Shown in pieces: positions 25,956 through 34,555 of a stretch of DNA of 64,000 nucleotides; position 1 is the stretch's first letter, and the number at the start of each line of letters is the position of its first letter. The stretch is from Flavobacterium johnsoniae (lineage in GTDB: Bacteria; Bacteroidota; Bacteroidia; Flavobacteriales; Flavobacteriaceae). The DNA lies in the NCBI RefSeq assembly GCF_030388325.1, contig NZ_CP103794.1, forward strand, positions 2,418,001 to 2,482,000, read 5' to 3'. The notes beneath the pieces are model-generated. The model saw only the letters and a program-made list of their open reading frames with translations, did no database searches and was not told the origin of the DNA. Both the position numbers and the translations under genes were made by a program.

Positions 25956-26107
25956 AACCGCAAAGTGCGCAAGGATTTTTGACTAAGTATTGTGAATACA
26001 AAAGCAAAGTTCGCAAAGCTATATGGATAAAGCTTTGCGAACTTTGCGTTTATATTTAGTTTTTTAAGTAAAAAACCTTGCTCCCGATAGCTATCGGGAT
26101 TGCGGTT
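25956..26107. repeat. 152-base nested palindrome with an inserted 18-base palindrome
   Basis: The inner hairpin has 17-base perfect arms (GCAAAGTTCGCAAAGCT at 26004-26020, complement at 26031-26047). The outer left arm AACCGCAAAGTGCGCAAGG (25956-25974) pairs with 26076-26107 on both flanks. In the right arm the central bases are replaced by a perfect 18-base palindrome, TCCCGATAGCTATCGGGA (26082-26099). It lies between the converging regulator gene and the gene ending at 26118. Confidence 0.85.
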
Positions 26108-26117
26108 AAATCCTCAA

Positions 26118-26585
26118 TTAAGATTTTTTCTTATTGCCGTTTTTAAAAACAACTTTTTCTACGACAGCTGGTTTTCCATTTCCTTTTGGGAATGATTTCT
26201 TCTTAGGTTTTCCAGTTGCTGAACCTGATTTTGATGGTTTTTGATCACCTCTAAATTTTTCAGAATCTTTTGGAGTTGCCTTAAATTCAGGTCTTTCTTT
26301 CGAAGTTTCTTTCTTCGGAATTTCAGCTTTATGCTTTGCTAAAACATCCGTTGGGTTTTTAGGATTTTCTTTAGTTCCTCTTAAATGAATTACCAATCCG
26401 TTTAAGAAGTTTCTCAAAACCTGATCGCCGCATTCCATATAATTTGGATGATCTTCGGCTCTAAAAAAAGCACCAAGTTCAGATTTCGAAATTCTAAAAT
26501 CTACTAATTCTAAAATTTCAACTATTTGGTCATCACGGAGCATCAAAGCCACGCGAAGTTTTTTAAGTATATCGTTATTTGTCAT
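26118..26585 (-). CDS. DUF1456 (YehS-type) protein
   Basis: The 155-residue protein holds two copies of the DUF1456 helical unit: NNDILKKLRVALMLRDDQIVEIL at residues 2-24, and FRAEDHPNYMECGDQVLRNFL at about 41-62. A basic, Lys/Pro/Ser-rich disordered tail from about 85 to 155 could bind nucleic acid. E. coli YehS has the same fold and no known role. The gene is alone on this strand, ending 9 bases from the nested repeat. Confidence 0.85.
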   Translation of the reverse strand: MTNNDILKKLRVALMLRDDQIVEILELVDFRISKSELGAFFRAEDHPNYMECGDQVLRNFLNGLVIHLRGTKENPKNPTDVLAKHKAEIPKKETSKERPEFKATPKDSEKFRGDQKPSKSGSATGKPKKKSFPKGNGKPAVVEKVVFKNGNKKKS

Positions 26586-26683
26586 ATTTTTCGTTTAAAG
26601 TTTTTTTTGTTTCAGCTTTCAGGTTTTTATCGGAATCCAAAACTTAATTAGTTACTTTTTGCAAAGGTAGTTTTTTAAAATGA

Positions 26684-27718
26684 TTAAAATTGAGAATTAA
26701 AATCATTTAAAAGGCCAACCAATTTATCTAAATCTTCTTTAAGATGATTTGCTGTAATTACAATTCGATTTAAAGGTTCAGCGTCTTTTGTGTATTTAAA
26801 ACTCGCAATAATGATTTTTTCTTGCTTTAATTTTTCTACCAAATCATTCGATAAAAGATAAATTAAAGGATAATTTCGATCAAAAAGTATGTCGTTGTTT
26901 TTGATTAAAATCGAATCTATATAACTCAAATTATCTTTCAGCTTTTTGTGCTGTATTTTATAAATTTCTTTTGCATCATAAATTGTTTGTACAAAAGCAG
27001 GATTCATTCCCGCCGCGCTTGTAAAAGTTTCAATTTCTTTTATTCCAGCTATAAATTCAGAATCTGATGCAATAACACCTCCAGTTAGTCCAAAAGCTTT
27101 TCCTAAAGATGAAACCAAGATTTTTCTTTTAATTGGAAATTCAATTGAAGCGTAAATTCCTGAACCATCCTCGTTTACAATTCCCAAAGAATGAGATTCA
27201 TCAATGACCAATGTAATTTCTTTGCTCTTTGAAATTTTTTTTAAAAACGATAAATCAACCGACTTTGTTTGAAACGAAGGAACTCCATCAGTCAAAATTG
27301 TTATTTTTTCTGGTTTGGAATCTAATAAACGATCATTCAATTTTTCATTTATAAAAACAGGAAAACTATTTTCAATTTGGATAGCGGAATGAATTTCATT
27401 CAAATGGAAAAAAAAATCAGTTTCTGTTTTTAATTTTTCCAAAACCAATTTCCCAGCCAGCATTCCTGAAGAAACCGTAACGGCGCTTTCTGAGCCAATA
27501 TGAGAAGCCAAAAAGGTTTCGCCTGCATCATAAGCAGTTAATTGAATATTTGCTGTTCTGGAACTTCCGTAAGTAGTTCCCCATTTTAGAATATTCTGAA
27601 CGACTAAATCCTGAAAGTTTTTGTTTGTTGGAAGTCCTAAATAAGCAGTTCCGCCAAAATACAAATACTGATTTTGGTCAATTTCAATAATACGATCTGG
27701 AAATTTTTCGACTTTCAT
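26684..27718 (-). CDS. PLP-dependent aminotransferase, KBL/BioF-like
   Basis: The 344-residue enzyme is a fold-type I PLP protein of the 8-amino-7-oxononanoate synthase / 2-amino-3-ketobutyrate ligase group. VIDESHSLG (Asp173, His176) stacks and binds the cofactor, and the Schiff-base lysine is Lys207 in VSSLGKAFGLTGG. It is about 50 residues shorter than BioF. Its start lies one base past the stop of the dipeptide epimerase gene, so the two are translationally coupled. The pairing suggests handling of an amino acid released from peptidoglycan peptides; the actual substrate is not known, and biotin synthesis is unlikely as no other bio gene is present. Confidence 0.85.
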   Translation of the reverse strand: MKVEKFPDRIIEIDQNQYLYFGGTAYLGLPTNKNFQDLVVQNILKWGTTYGSSRTANIQLTAYDAGETFLASHIGSESAVTVSSGMLAGKLVLEKLKTETDFFFHLNEIHSAIQIENSFPVFINEKLNDRLLDSKPEKITILTDGVPSFQTKSVDLSFLKKISKSKEITLVIDESHSLGIVNEDGSGIYASIEFPIKRKILVSSLGKAFGLTGGVIASDSEFIAGIKEIETFTSAAGMNPAFVQTIYDAKEIYKIQHKKLKDNLSYIDSILIKNNDILFDRNYPLIYLLSNDLVEKLKQEKIIIASFKYTKDAEPLNRIVITANHLKEDLDKLVGLLNDFNSQF

Positions 27719-27719
27719 T

Positions 27720-28730
27720 TTATAAAAGTGTAACGCCCGTTCCGTTTAAATCAGAATAACTTATTACACCGTCTTTGATGGTTACTCCAGTTGCAATATC
27801 TTCTGCCAAAAGAAGTGCGCCGTCCATATCTACATAATCCAATTGAGGCAGCAAATGCGCAATCGCAGAAATTCCGACGGTAGATTCGGTCATACAGCCA
27901 ACCATTGTTTTTAGACCTAATTTTTTAGCTTCTTCAATCATGCGCTTTCCTGGAGTTAGTCCGCCACATTTTACGAGCTTTACATTTACACCATGAAAAT
28001 GATTGTGACATTTTGCCACATCTTCTTCAATAATACAGCTTTCATCGGCAATTACTGGCAGAACAGAATGTTTGAATACTTCTTTATGACCTTCCCAATT
28101 GTCTGCTTTCATTGGTTGTTCTAAAAATTCTACACCCAGTTTTTTTAATTCAACTGCATTATTAATAGTTTCGTCAACGGTCCATCCACAATTGGCGTCG
28201 ATTCTAAAAACAGAATTGGTGTGTTTTCTAAGTTCTTTTACAATTTCGATGTCTTCCTTAGTTCCCAATTTAATTTTATAAATCGGCCAAGGAAGTTCTT
28301 TCATTTTAAAAACCATTTTTTCAATCGTGTCAATTCCGATTGTGTAATCTGTTAGCGGATTATGATCGGTTTTGTAATTCCACAATTCGTATAATTTTTT
28401 GCCTTTTTTACGAGCATATAAATCATTATAAGCCAAATCTAAAGCACACAAAGCAAACATGTCGTCTTTTAAATACGGATGAATTTTTGCCCCAAATACT
28501 TCTGGAGTTTCATCCTCGGTATTTTCTATAATGCTTCTGATTTTCTCCAAATCCTGAATCATCATCGGAACTGTAATATGATAATACGGATTTGAGGTTG
28601 CTTCTCCAAAACCAGAAAAACCATCGCTTTGCAATTCGACAATTAGAGAAGGTTGTACATCAATAGACTCTCTAGAAATGGTAAAAGTGTGTTTTAGTTT
28701 TAAGTTGTACTCTCTTAAAATTAGTTTCAT
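27720..28730 (-). CDS. Dipeptide epimerase (L-Ala-D/L-Glu epimerase type)
   Basis: An enolase-superfamily protein of 336 residues. Catalytic lysines lie in YKIKLGT (Lys152, Lys154) and VKLVKCGG (around Lys251-254). The three metal ligands are in RIDANCGW (Asp178), EQP (Glu204) and ADES (Asp229). The family interconverts the L-Ala-D-Glu dipeptide from murein with L-Ala-L-Glu so that it can be degraded. No signal peptide is seen, so it acts in the cytoplasm on recycled muropeptides. It heads a two-gene unit with the PLP enzyme at 26684. Confidence 0.9.
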   Translation of the reverse strand: MKLILREYNLKLKHTFTISRESIDVQPSLIVELQSDGFSGFGEATSNPYYHITVPMMIQDLEKIRSIIENTEDETPEVFGAKIHPYLKDDMFALCALDLAYNDLYARKKGKKLYELWNYKTDHNPLTDYTIGIDTIEKMVFKMKELPWPIYKIKLGTKEDIEIVKELRKHTNSVFRIDANCGWTVDETINNAVELKKLGVEFLEQPMKADNWEGHKEVFKHSVLPVIADESCIIEEDVAKCHNHFHGVNVKLVKCGGLTPGKRMIEEAKKLGLKTMVGCMTESTVGISAIAHLLPQLDYVDMDGALLLAEDIATGVTIKDGVISYSDLNGTGVTLL

Positions 28731-28757
28731 TTTAAAAATATATTTTTTGTTTTTTAA

Positions 28758-29558
28758 TTAATATCCGAGCCAAAGCAATGCTTGAGCAAAATTATCACGC
28801 CAAAGTTTTTCATTGTGTTCACCATCTTTTACAATCTTTATTTTGTCGAGATGAAGACAATAACAGCGTTTGGTATCTAGTAAACGCTTCATTTTAGTTA
28901 AATCGTTTACCATATCATCACTTTCTTTATCGCCACATAAAAAATAAATTTTAGTCTTGATTTTAGATTGTTTTTCTGTGAAAGTATAAATGTCGTTAGA
29001 AAACCAAAATGAAGGCGAAAAAACTCCAGCTTTCCCAAAAACTTCGGGATATTTTAAAGCGCCATAAAAGGAAAATAAACCGCCAAGCGAGCTTCCGAAA
29101 AGAATCGTGTTTTTTGGTTTTGTTTTTGTTCTGTAATTTTTATCGATATGTGGTTTTAGAGTTTTTACAATAAATTCCAAGTAATTGTCTGCATTTCCGC
29201 CGCCGTATTTTTCGTTTTTAAAGGGAGTTAATTCTTCGATTCGTTTTTCGTTTCCATGTTCAATCCCAACAACAATTACGGGAGCTTTTAAACTGTCTAA
29301 TTTTTCGTCAACATTCCATTCGCCAGAATATGATGTTTTTGCATCAAACAGATTTTGGGCATCGTGCATGTAAATAACGCTATAACGTTTTTGAGTTTCT
29401 TTAGAATAATTTTCTGGAAGATAAATCCAGATTTTTTTTGAGGTATGAAGTTGAGGCGCTTCAATTGTAAAAGTCGTTACATTTTTTGAAGCCGTGCTTT
29501 CTTGAGCCTTTCCGATAAGGGTAATTAAAAATAAAATAGCTAGAAAAATCCTCTTCAT
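28758..29558 (-). CDS. Secreted alpha/beta hydrolase, esterase-like
   Basis: A signal peptide (about 1-18, IGKAQ) is followed by a 266-residue putative esterase with YMHDAQNLFD near the oxyanion hole, the nucleophile GSSLGG (about residues 150-155), and a late DGEHNEKLW histidine. It is related in layout to the esterase at 4058-4927. It lies 27 bases upstream of the epimerase start, on the same strand, so it may be co-transcribed with it. Substrate unknown. Confidence 0.85.
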   Translation of the reverse strand: MKRIFLAILFLITLIGKAQESTASKNVTTFTIEAPQLHTSKKIWIYLPENYSKETQKRYSVIYMHDAQNLFDAKTSYSGEWNVDEKLDSLKAPVIVVGIEHGNEKRIEELTPFKNEKYGGGNADNYLEFIVKTLKPHIDKNYRTKTKPKNTILFGSSLGGLFSFYGALKYPEVFGKAGVFSPSFWFSNDIYTFTEKQSKIKTKIYFLCGDKESDDMVNDLTKMKRLLDTKRCYCLHLDKIKIVKDGEHNEKLWRDNFAQALLWLGY

Positions 29559-29615
29559 TAATCGTGTTTTGTATTTTTATTTAAAAGCAATATTTTAGCT
29601 AAAAATAATAAATTG

Positions 29616-30017
29616 ATGAATACAGAAGCAGAAAAAAGAAGCTTACTTTTAGAAATGATTATGTTCGCCACTGTAGACGGACATTTGCATAAGCGTGAGC
29701 ATGATTTTTTAAAATTGGTGGCTTTAGAATTGGGTATAAGCAATGAAGAATTTCAGGATTTATTTCATCAGGAAACGAAACCGATTGTTATAAAATCTGA
29801 AATGCAGCGCATCAATCAATTCTACAGATTGGCTTTATTAATGCATTGCGACGGCGTTTTGCACGAAAAGGAATTTAAAGCGATTCAGCAAATTGCTTTA
29901 GAAATGGGATTGAATCTTTCTGCTGTAAAACGTGTTTTGCAAATGATGAAAAATACGCCAAATACGGTAATTAATCCAGTTGTGTTAATGGAAATTTTTC
30001 AGGAACAGCACAATTAA
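29616..30017 (+). CDS. TerB-like protein
   Basis: The 133-residue helical protein resembles the TerB/DjlA-N tellurite-resistance fold. It has two acidic, potentially metal-binding helical repeats (MFATVDGHLHKREHDFL and LMHCDGVLHEKEFKAI) with the conserved D-G motif. No other ter genes are near, so resistance should not be inferred. The start is ATG at 29616 rather than the TTG one codon earlier. Its stop codon shares the palindrome TTAA (30014-30017) with the stop of uvrB on the other strand. Confidence 0.75.
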   Translation: MNTEAEKRSLLLEMIMFATVDGHLHKREHDFLKLVALELGISNEEFQDLFHQETKPIVIKSEMQRINQFYRLALLMHCDGVLHEKEFKAIQQIALEMGLNLSAVKRVLQMMKNTPNTVINPVVLMEIFQEQHN

Positions 30018-32005
30018 GCCAATTGTTCCTGTAGTTTTTTAATTTCGTCACGAAGTTTTGCAGCTTGTAAGAAATCTAATTCTTTAGCCGCTTTTTCCAT
30101 CGTTTTACGCTTTTCGCGAATCATTTTTTCTAATTCCGTTTTAGATAAATAAGCTGTTTCTGGCTCGGCAGCAACCGGAATTGGATGTCCTAATTCATAT
30201 TCAACCAATGGATTTTTGGTAAACGCGCTTTCGATTTTTTTGTTTAAAGCCTGAGGAACGATATTATTTTGTACGTTGAAATTAATCTGTTTTGTTCTTC
30301 TGTAATCGGTTTCATCAATTGTTCGCTGCATGCTCGCTGTTATTTTATCGGCATACATAATTGCTTTTCCGTTTAAGTTTCTCGCCGCACGCCCAATTGT
30401 TTGTGTTAAAGATCTATGATTACGCAAGAAACCTTCTTTATCGGCGTCTAAAATAGCAACAAGCGAAACTTCGGGTAAATCTAAACCTTCACGAAGTAAG
30501 TTAACTCCAATTAAAACATCAAAAAGCCCTTTTCTTAAATCCTGCATGATTTCGATACGTTCTAAAGTATCAACTTCAGAATGGATATAACGACAACGAA
30601 TATTTACTTTTGTTAAGTATTTAGCTAATTCTTCGGCCATTCTTTTGGTTAAAGTTGTCACTAAAACCCTTTCGTCCAATTCGCAGCGAACCTGAATTTC
30701 TTCGATCAAATCATCAATCTGATTTAAACTTGGTCTCACTTCGATAACTGGATCTAATAATCCTGTTGGGCGAATAATTTGTTCGACGTAAATTCCGTCC
30801 GATTTTTGAAGTTCATAATCGGCAGGCGTTGCAGAAACATATAAAACTTGATTTTGTAAAGCTTCGAATTCTTCAAACTTTAATGGTCGATTGTCCATTG
30901 CTGCCGGAAGTCGGAAACCATATTCGACCAAATTTTCCTTTCGGCTTCGGTCGCCTCCATACATGGCATGAACCTGAGAAACAGTAACATGACTTTCGTC
31001 GATAATCATTAGATAATCACTTGGAAAATAATCTAATAAACAGAAAGGTCTTGTTCCAGCTTCACGTCCGTCAAGATAACGCGAGTAATTTTCAATTCCA
31101 GAACAATATCCTAATTCGCGAATCATTTCTAAATCGAAATTGGTTCTTTCTTCCAAACGTTTTGCTTCAAGATGTTTTCCTATTTCTTTAAAATAATCAA
31201 CTTGTTTTACCAAATCTTGCTGAATCTGCCAAATTGCACCTTGTAAAACTTCTGGAGAAGTCACAAACATGTTGGCAGGATAAATCGTTAATCTTTGAAA
31301 TTTTTCTATTACCTGAGAAGTTTTTGCATCAAATGCTTCGATTTCTTCAATTTCATCTCCAAAGAAATGAATTCGATAAGCATCGTCAGCATAACTCGGA
31401 TAAACTTCTACCGTATCTCCTTTAATCCTGAAAGTTCCTGGATTAAAATCGGCTTCTGTTCTAGCATATAAACTCTGTACTAAACTGTGTAATAATTTAG
31501 TTCGCGAAATAACCTGATCTCTTTTAATTTCAATTACGTTTTTCTGAAATTCAACAGGGTTTCCAATACCATACAAACAAGAAACTGACGCAACAACCAA
31601 AACGTCGCGTCTTCCTGAAAGCAGGGAAGAAGTCGTGCTTAAACGCATTTTCTCCAATTCTTCATTGATAGATAAATCTTTCTCAATAAAAACTCCAGTT
31701 ACGGGCATAAAAGCTTCTGGCTGATAATAGTCGTAATAAGAAACGAAATATTCAACCGCATTATTCGGGAAAAATTGTTTGAATTCAGAATACAATTGCG
31801 CCGCCAAAGTTTTATTGTGAGCCAAAACTAAAGTTGGTCTTTGCACTTCCTGAATTACATTGGCAACCGTAAATGTTTTTCCGGAACCTGTAACTCCTAA
31901 TAAAGTTTGATATTTGTCTCCGTCGACAATACCTTGAGCCAATTTTTGTATGGCTTGCGGCTGATCTCCTTTCGGACTATATTCTGAAGAAACTTGGAAT
32001 TTCAT
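30014..32005 (-). CDS. uvrB: Excinuclease ABC subunit B
   Basis: The 663-residue UvrB, the damage-verifying helicase of nucleotide excision repair. It has Walker A GVTGSGKT at residues 37-44, the beta-hairpin region (YYDYYQPEAFMP), the DESH motif, a helicase motif VI in QTIGRAARN, and a C-terminal UVR coiled coil (MEKAAKELDFLQAAKLRDEI) that binds UvrA/UvrC. Length and start are normal. uvrA and uvrC are not in the window. It converges on the TerB-like gene with overlapping stop codons. Confidence 0.97.
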   Translation of the reverse strand: MKFQVSSEYSPKGDQPQAIQKLAQGIVDGDKYQTLLGVTGSGKTFTVANVIQEVQRPTLVLAHNKTLAAQLYSEFKQFFPNNAVEYFVSYYDYYQPEAFMPVTGVFIEKDLSINEELEKMRLSTTSSLLSGRRDVLVVASVSCLYGIGNPVEFQKNVIEIKRDQVISRTKLLHSLVQSLYARTEADFNPGTFRIKGDTVEVYPSYADDAYRIHFFGDEIEEIEAFDAKTSQVIEKFQRLTIYPANMFVTSPEVLQGAIWQIQQDLVKQVDYFKEIGKHLEAKRLEERTNFDLEMIRELGYCSGIENYSRYLDGREAGTRPFCLLDYFPSDYLMIIDESHVTVSQVHAMYGGDRSRKENLVEYGFRLPAAMDNRPLKFEEFEALQNQVLYVSATPADYELQKSDGIYVEQIIRPTGLLDPVIEVRPSLNQIDDLIEEIQVRCELDERVLVTTLTKRMAEELAKYLTKVNIRCRYIHSEVDTLERIEIMQDLRKGLFDVLIGVNLLREGLDLPEVSLVAILDADKEGFLRNHRSLTQTIGRAARNLNGKAIMYADKITASMQRTIDETDYRRTKQINFNVQNNIVPQALNKKIESAFTKNPLVEYELGHPIPVAAEPETAYLSKTELEKMIREKRKTMEKAAKELDFLQAAKLRDEIKKLQEQLA

Positions 32006-32052
32006 TTGCGTATACTGAAAATTTGGTTTTGTAAAGATACGAAGTTTGAACG

Positions 32053-32991
32053 CTAATCTAAAAAATTAATAACAGCATCATTTACAGTCTTTGGCTGATC
32101 GATGGTTAAAAAATGTCCAGCATCTTTTATAGTTTTTGTTTTACTATTTGATAAATATTTTTTTGCTCTCTCTAGACTTTCTTCAGAATTAATAACATCA
32201 GTATCACCAATTAAAACCAAAACAGGATTTTGAATAGATTCTAATTCTTTATCTGAAAAAGGCATCATTTTAAGCATACTCGAATTTGATTTTGCATATT
32301 TATTCGCCAAATAAAATTGTCTTTTATAAATGACACTGATATTTTCTGGATGTGTAGAAAAAGTCTTCAATGTTTTTCCGAATTTCTTTTCACTTGGAAA
32401 AAATTTCAGCATTAAAGCTGCTGACGTTTTTCTAGGCTGATCAATAAATTTAAACGTTTGTGCAGGACTTAACAGCACAATTTTATCTATAGAATTGGAT
32501 TTTTGAGTTGCTAATAAAGTAGCAATCCAGCCACCTCGAGAAGCTGCGACAATATCGAATTTCTTTAATTTATAATGGTTGAAAACTTCATTATAAAAAA
32601 CAAGAATATCTTTTGACGAAAGTGGCTTCGCAGTAAGATTAGATTTGTTGGGCTCCATTATAAAATCGATGGCGTAAACGCGGTGATTTTTGGTTAAAGC
32701 TTTAATATTCGGATACCACATGGTAGAACTGGCATCCATTCCGTGAAGTAAAACCAGATTTTTTCCGTTTTTTGGTCCCGCCATTACAACATGCGCCGTT
32801 CCGAAACTTGTTTTTACATCTTCTTCTGTGTAAGGAATGTTCCAAAGTTTCAAAGCTTTATCATAAGCTGCTTGATAATTTGCTTCTTCGTTTTTGGTTT
32901 TAAAAACATAATCTTCAAATTTTGGTTTTTTTGAAGCACAACTTGAAACTAAAAATAATACAATTAAGATTCGGGAATATTGTTTTAACAT
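32053..32991 (-). CDS. Lipoprotein alpha/beta hydrolase
   Basis: From the ATG at 32991 the product is 312 residues, with lipobox LVSSC (Cys18); the ATG at 33006 would give an awkward longer signal. The hydrolase core shows VLLHGMDASSTMW (oxyanion), the nucleophile elbow AASRGGW, VLVLIGDTDVI (acid) and KDAGHFLTIDQ (histidine). It is probably tethered in the outer or inner membrane. Substrate unknown. It begins about 50 bases upstream of uvrB and may be co-transcribed with it. Confidence 0.85.
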   Translation of the reverse strand: MLKQYSRILIVLFLVSSCASKKPKFEDYVFKTKNEEANYQAAYDKALKLWNIPYTEEDVKTSFGTAHVVMAGPKNGKNLVLLHGMDASSTMWYPNIKALTKNHRVYAIDFIMEPNKSNLTAKPLSSKDILVFYNEVFNHYKLKKFDIVAASRGGWIATLLATQKSNSIDKIVLLSPAQTFKFIDQPRKTSAALMLKFFPSEKKFGKTLKTFSTHPENISVIYKRQFYLANKYAKSNSSMLKMMPFSDKELESIQNPVLVLIGDTDVINSEESLERAKKYLSNSKTKTIKDAGHFLTIDQPKTVNDAVINFLD

Positions 32992-33076
32992 GGTGATAAA
33001 ATTCAATTTTAAGCTTAAAGTTACGATTTGAGTAGGCTAAAAGTGTATTAGAATTTTACTTTAAAGTATCATAATT

Positions 33077-33313
33077 TTAAGATTTTTCAGTTTTAGAAGT
33101 CAGATAGTAAATCTGCACAAATGCTAGAATTGCATTTGGAATAATTACTGGCCAAAGCCATTGATTGAAATCTCTGTAATCGTTTAGAAAAATACCGTAA
33201 ATGACAAAGCAGATACAGCCAAACATATTAATAAATCGGATTGTTCTAAGGTTTTTGAGCAAGAAACCTCCAACAATAAAAACAGATGCGAGATAACCAA
33301 TATATTCTGCCAT
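33077..33313 (-). CDS. Small three-helix membrane protein (YgjV/SemiSWEET-like)
   Basis: The 78-residue product has three predicted membrane helices. The first (YIGYLASVFIVGGFLLKN) and the short motif IRFINMFGCICFVIYGIFL resemble a half-unit of the PQ-loop/SemiSWEET or YgjV group. Members can form dimeric transporters, but the substrate is not predictable. It sits alone between the rlmF and hydrolase genes on the minus strand. Confidence 0.7.
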   Translation of the reverse strand: MAEYIGYLASVFIVGGFLLKNLRTIRFINMFGCICFVIYGIFLNDYRDFNQWLWPVIIPNAILAFVQIYYLTSKTEKS

Positions 33314-33393
33314 AATCTTGATTTTAAATAGTTTACAATAAATGTAACAAAAGCAAACTATAAAATCAAAATTTGTTATTGGAAATCAATAGA

Positions 33394-34344
33394 TTAAAAG
33401 AAATGTTTTTGAGAATTTGGGTTTTCAAAAAAGCTCCAAGCCACAATTCTGCTATTTTTTTGACCTTGCGACATTTCGATTGTTTTTACCGAAACGGCAT
33501 TTACTTTCTTTAAAGTTTTATAAATCGAAGGAAGATTTTCTTTTTTAGAAACCAAAGTTGTAAACCATAAAACTTGTGAAGCATATTTTACACTTTCGTA
33601 AATCATTTGTGTAATGAAGCCAATTTCACCGCCGTTGCACCACAATTCTGCATTTTGTCCGCCAAAGTTTAAAACAGGATTTGCGTCTTTTTTTTCTTTC
33701 GGATTTAAATTAGAAACTTTTCTAGAATTGCTTTTATTGGCTTCTTGAGCTGAGGCGTGAAAAGGCGGATTACACATTGTGAATGTAAAACGATCTTCGG
33801 GTGTAATTATATTTTTAAAAATAAATCTAGATTCTGTTTGCTGTTGTAAACTGATAGAATCGATTAAATTTGGATTGGCTTCAATAATTTTGGCACAATT
33901 GTCAATTGATTTTTGTTCAATATCAGTTCCAACAAAACTCCAATTATAAATCGAATTTCCTAATAATGGATAAATTAAATTGGAACCCGTTCCGATATCC
34001 AAACCTAAAACATGAGGCGTTTCAGGAATTTGATTATTGTTGCTTTCTGCTAATAAATCGGCTATGTAATGAATATAATCTGCACGCCCAGGAATTGGCG
34101 GACAAAGATAATTCTTAGGAATATCCCAATTTTGAATGTTGTAATAGGTTTGAAGTAACGCTTTATTTAAAGTTTTTACTGCATTGGGATTGCTAAAATC
34201 AACCGTTTCTATTCCGAATTTGTTGATAGAAATAAAAGCTTTCAATTCTGGACAATTTGAAATCAGTTTTTCGAAATCATATCTAGAACGATGAAGATTT
34301 CTTGGGTGTAAATTGTCTTTTTGTGAATTGTTTTCTGCTTTCAT
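33394..34344 (-). CDS. rlmF: 23S rRNA (adenine(1618)-N6)-methyltransferase
   Basis: From the ATG at 34344 the product is 316 residues. The family hallmark LHPRNLHRSRYDF is near the N-terminus; the SAM-binding motif is VLGLDIGTGSNLIYPLLG, and TMCNPPFHAS is the N-P-P-F catalytic motif of adenine-N6 methyltransferases. The frame is open to 34461, but the additional 39 residues come from the palindromic repeat at 34390-34537, not from conserved protein, so the shorter start is chosen. It modifies A1618 in domain III of 23S rRNA in E. coli. Confidence 0.93.
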   Translation of the reverse strand: MKAENNSQKDNLHPRNLHRSRYDFEKLISNCPELKAFISINKFGIETVDFSNPNAVKTLNKALLQTYYNIQNWDIPKNYLCPPIPGRADYIHYIADLLAESNNNQIPETPHVLGLDIGTGSNLIYPLLGNSIYNWSFVGTDIEQKSIDNCAKIIEANPNLIDSISLQQQTESRFIFKNIITPEDRFTFTMCNPPFHASAQEANKSNSRKVSNLNPKEKKDANPVLNFGGQNAELWCNGGEIGFITQMIYESVKYASQVLWFTTLVSKKENLPSIYKTLKKVNAVSVKTIEMSQGQKNSRIVAWSFFENPNSQKHFF

Positions 34345-34389
34345 TTTTCTTGATTTCGAGGCAAAGATAAGTATTCCTTTTTTTAAAGA

Positions 34390-34537
34390 ATGCTCCAGAG
34401 GAGCGTAATATTTATAGTAGATTGATTTATCATTAAAGAAAAAGCTCCGGCGGAGCGACATAAATATATATCGCTCCGCTGGAGCTTTAATTCAAACAAA
34501 ACATTTTATCTATAAATATTTCGTCCCGTTGGGACTT
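34390..34537. repeat. Four-unit palindromic array upstream of rlmF
   Basis: Four short hairpin units occur in order: GCTCCAGAGGAGCG (34392), GCTCCGGCGGAGCG (34444), the reverse-oriented CGCTCCGCTGGAGC (34472) and GTCCCGTTGGGAC (34523). Units 2 and 3 form a 21-base inverted pair with two mismatches, and units 1 and 4 form an outer pair joined by ATATTTATAG-type spacers. The whole is thus a large inverted array. Confidence 0.75.
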
Positions 34538-34555
34538 GTTGTTTTCTATAACTTC

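Noticed and set aside
25956..26107. Insertion sequence remnant
   Set aside because: There is no transposase fragment and no terminal inverted repeat of an IS type; it is a nested hairpin.
34345..34461. N-terminal extension of rlmF
   Set aside because: It is translated repeat DNA, not conserved protein.
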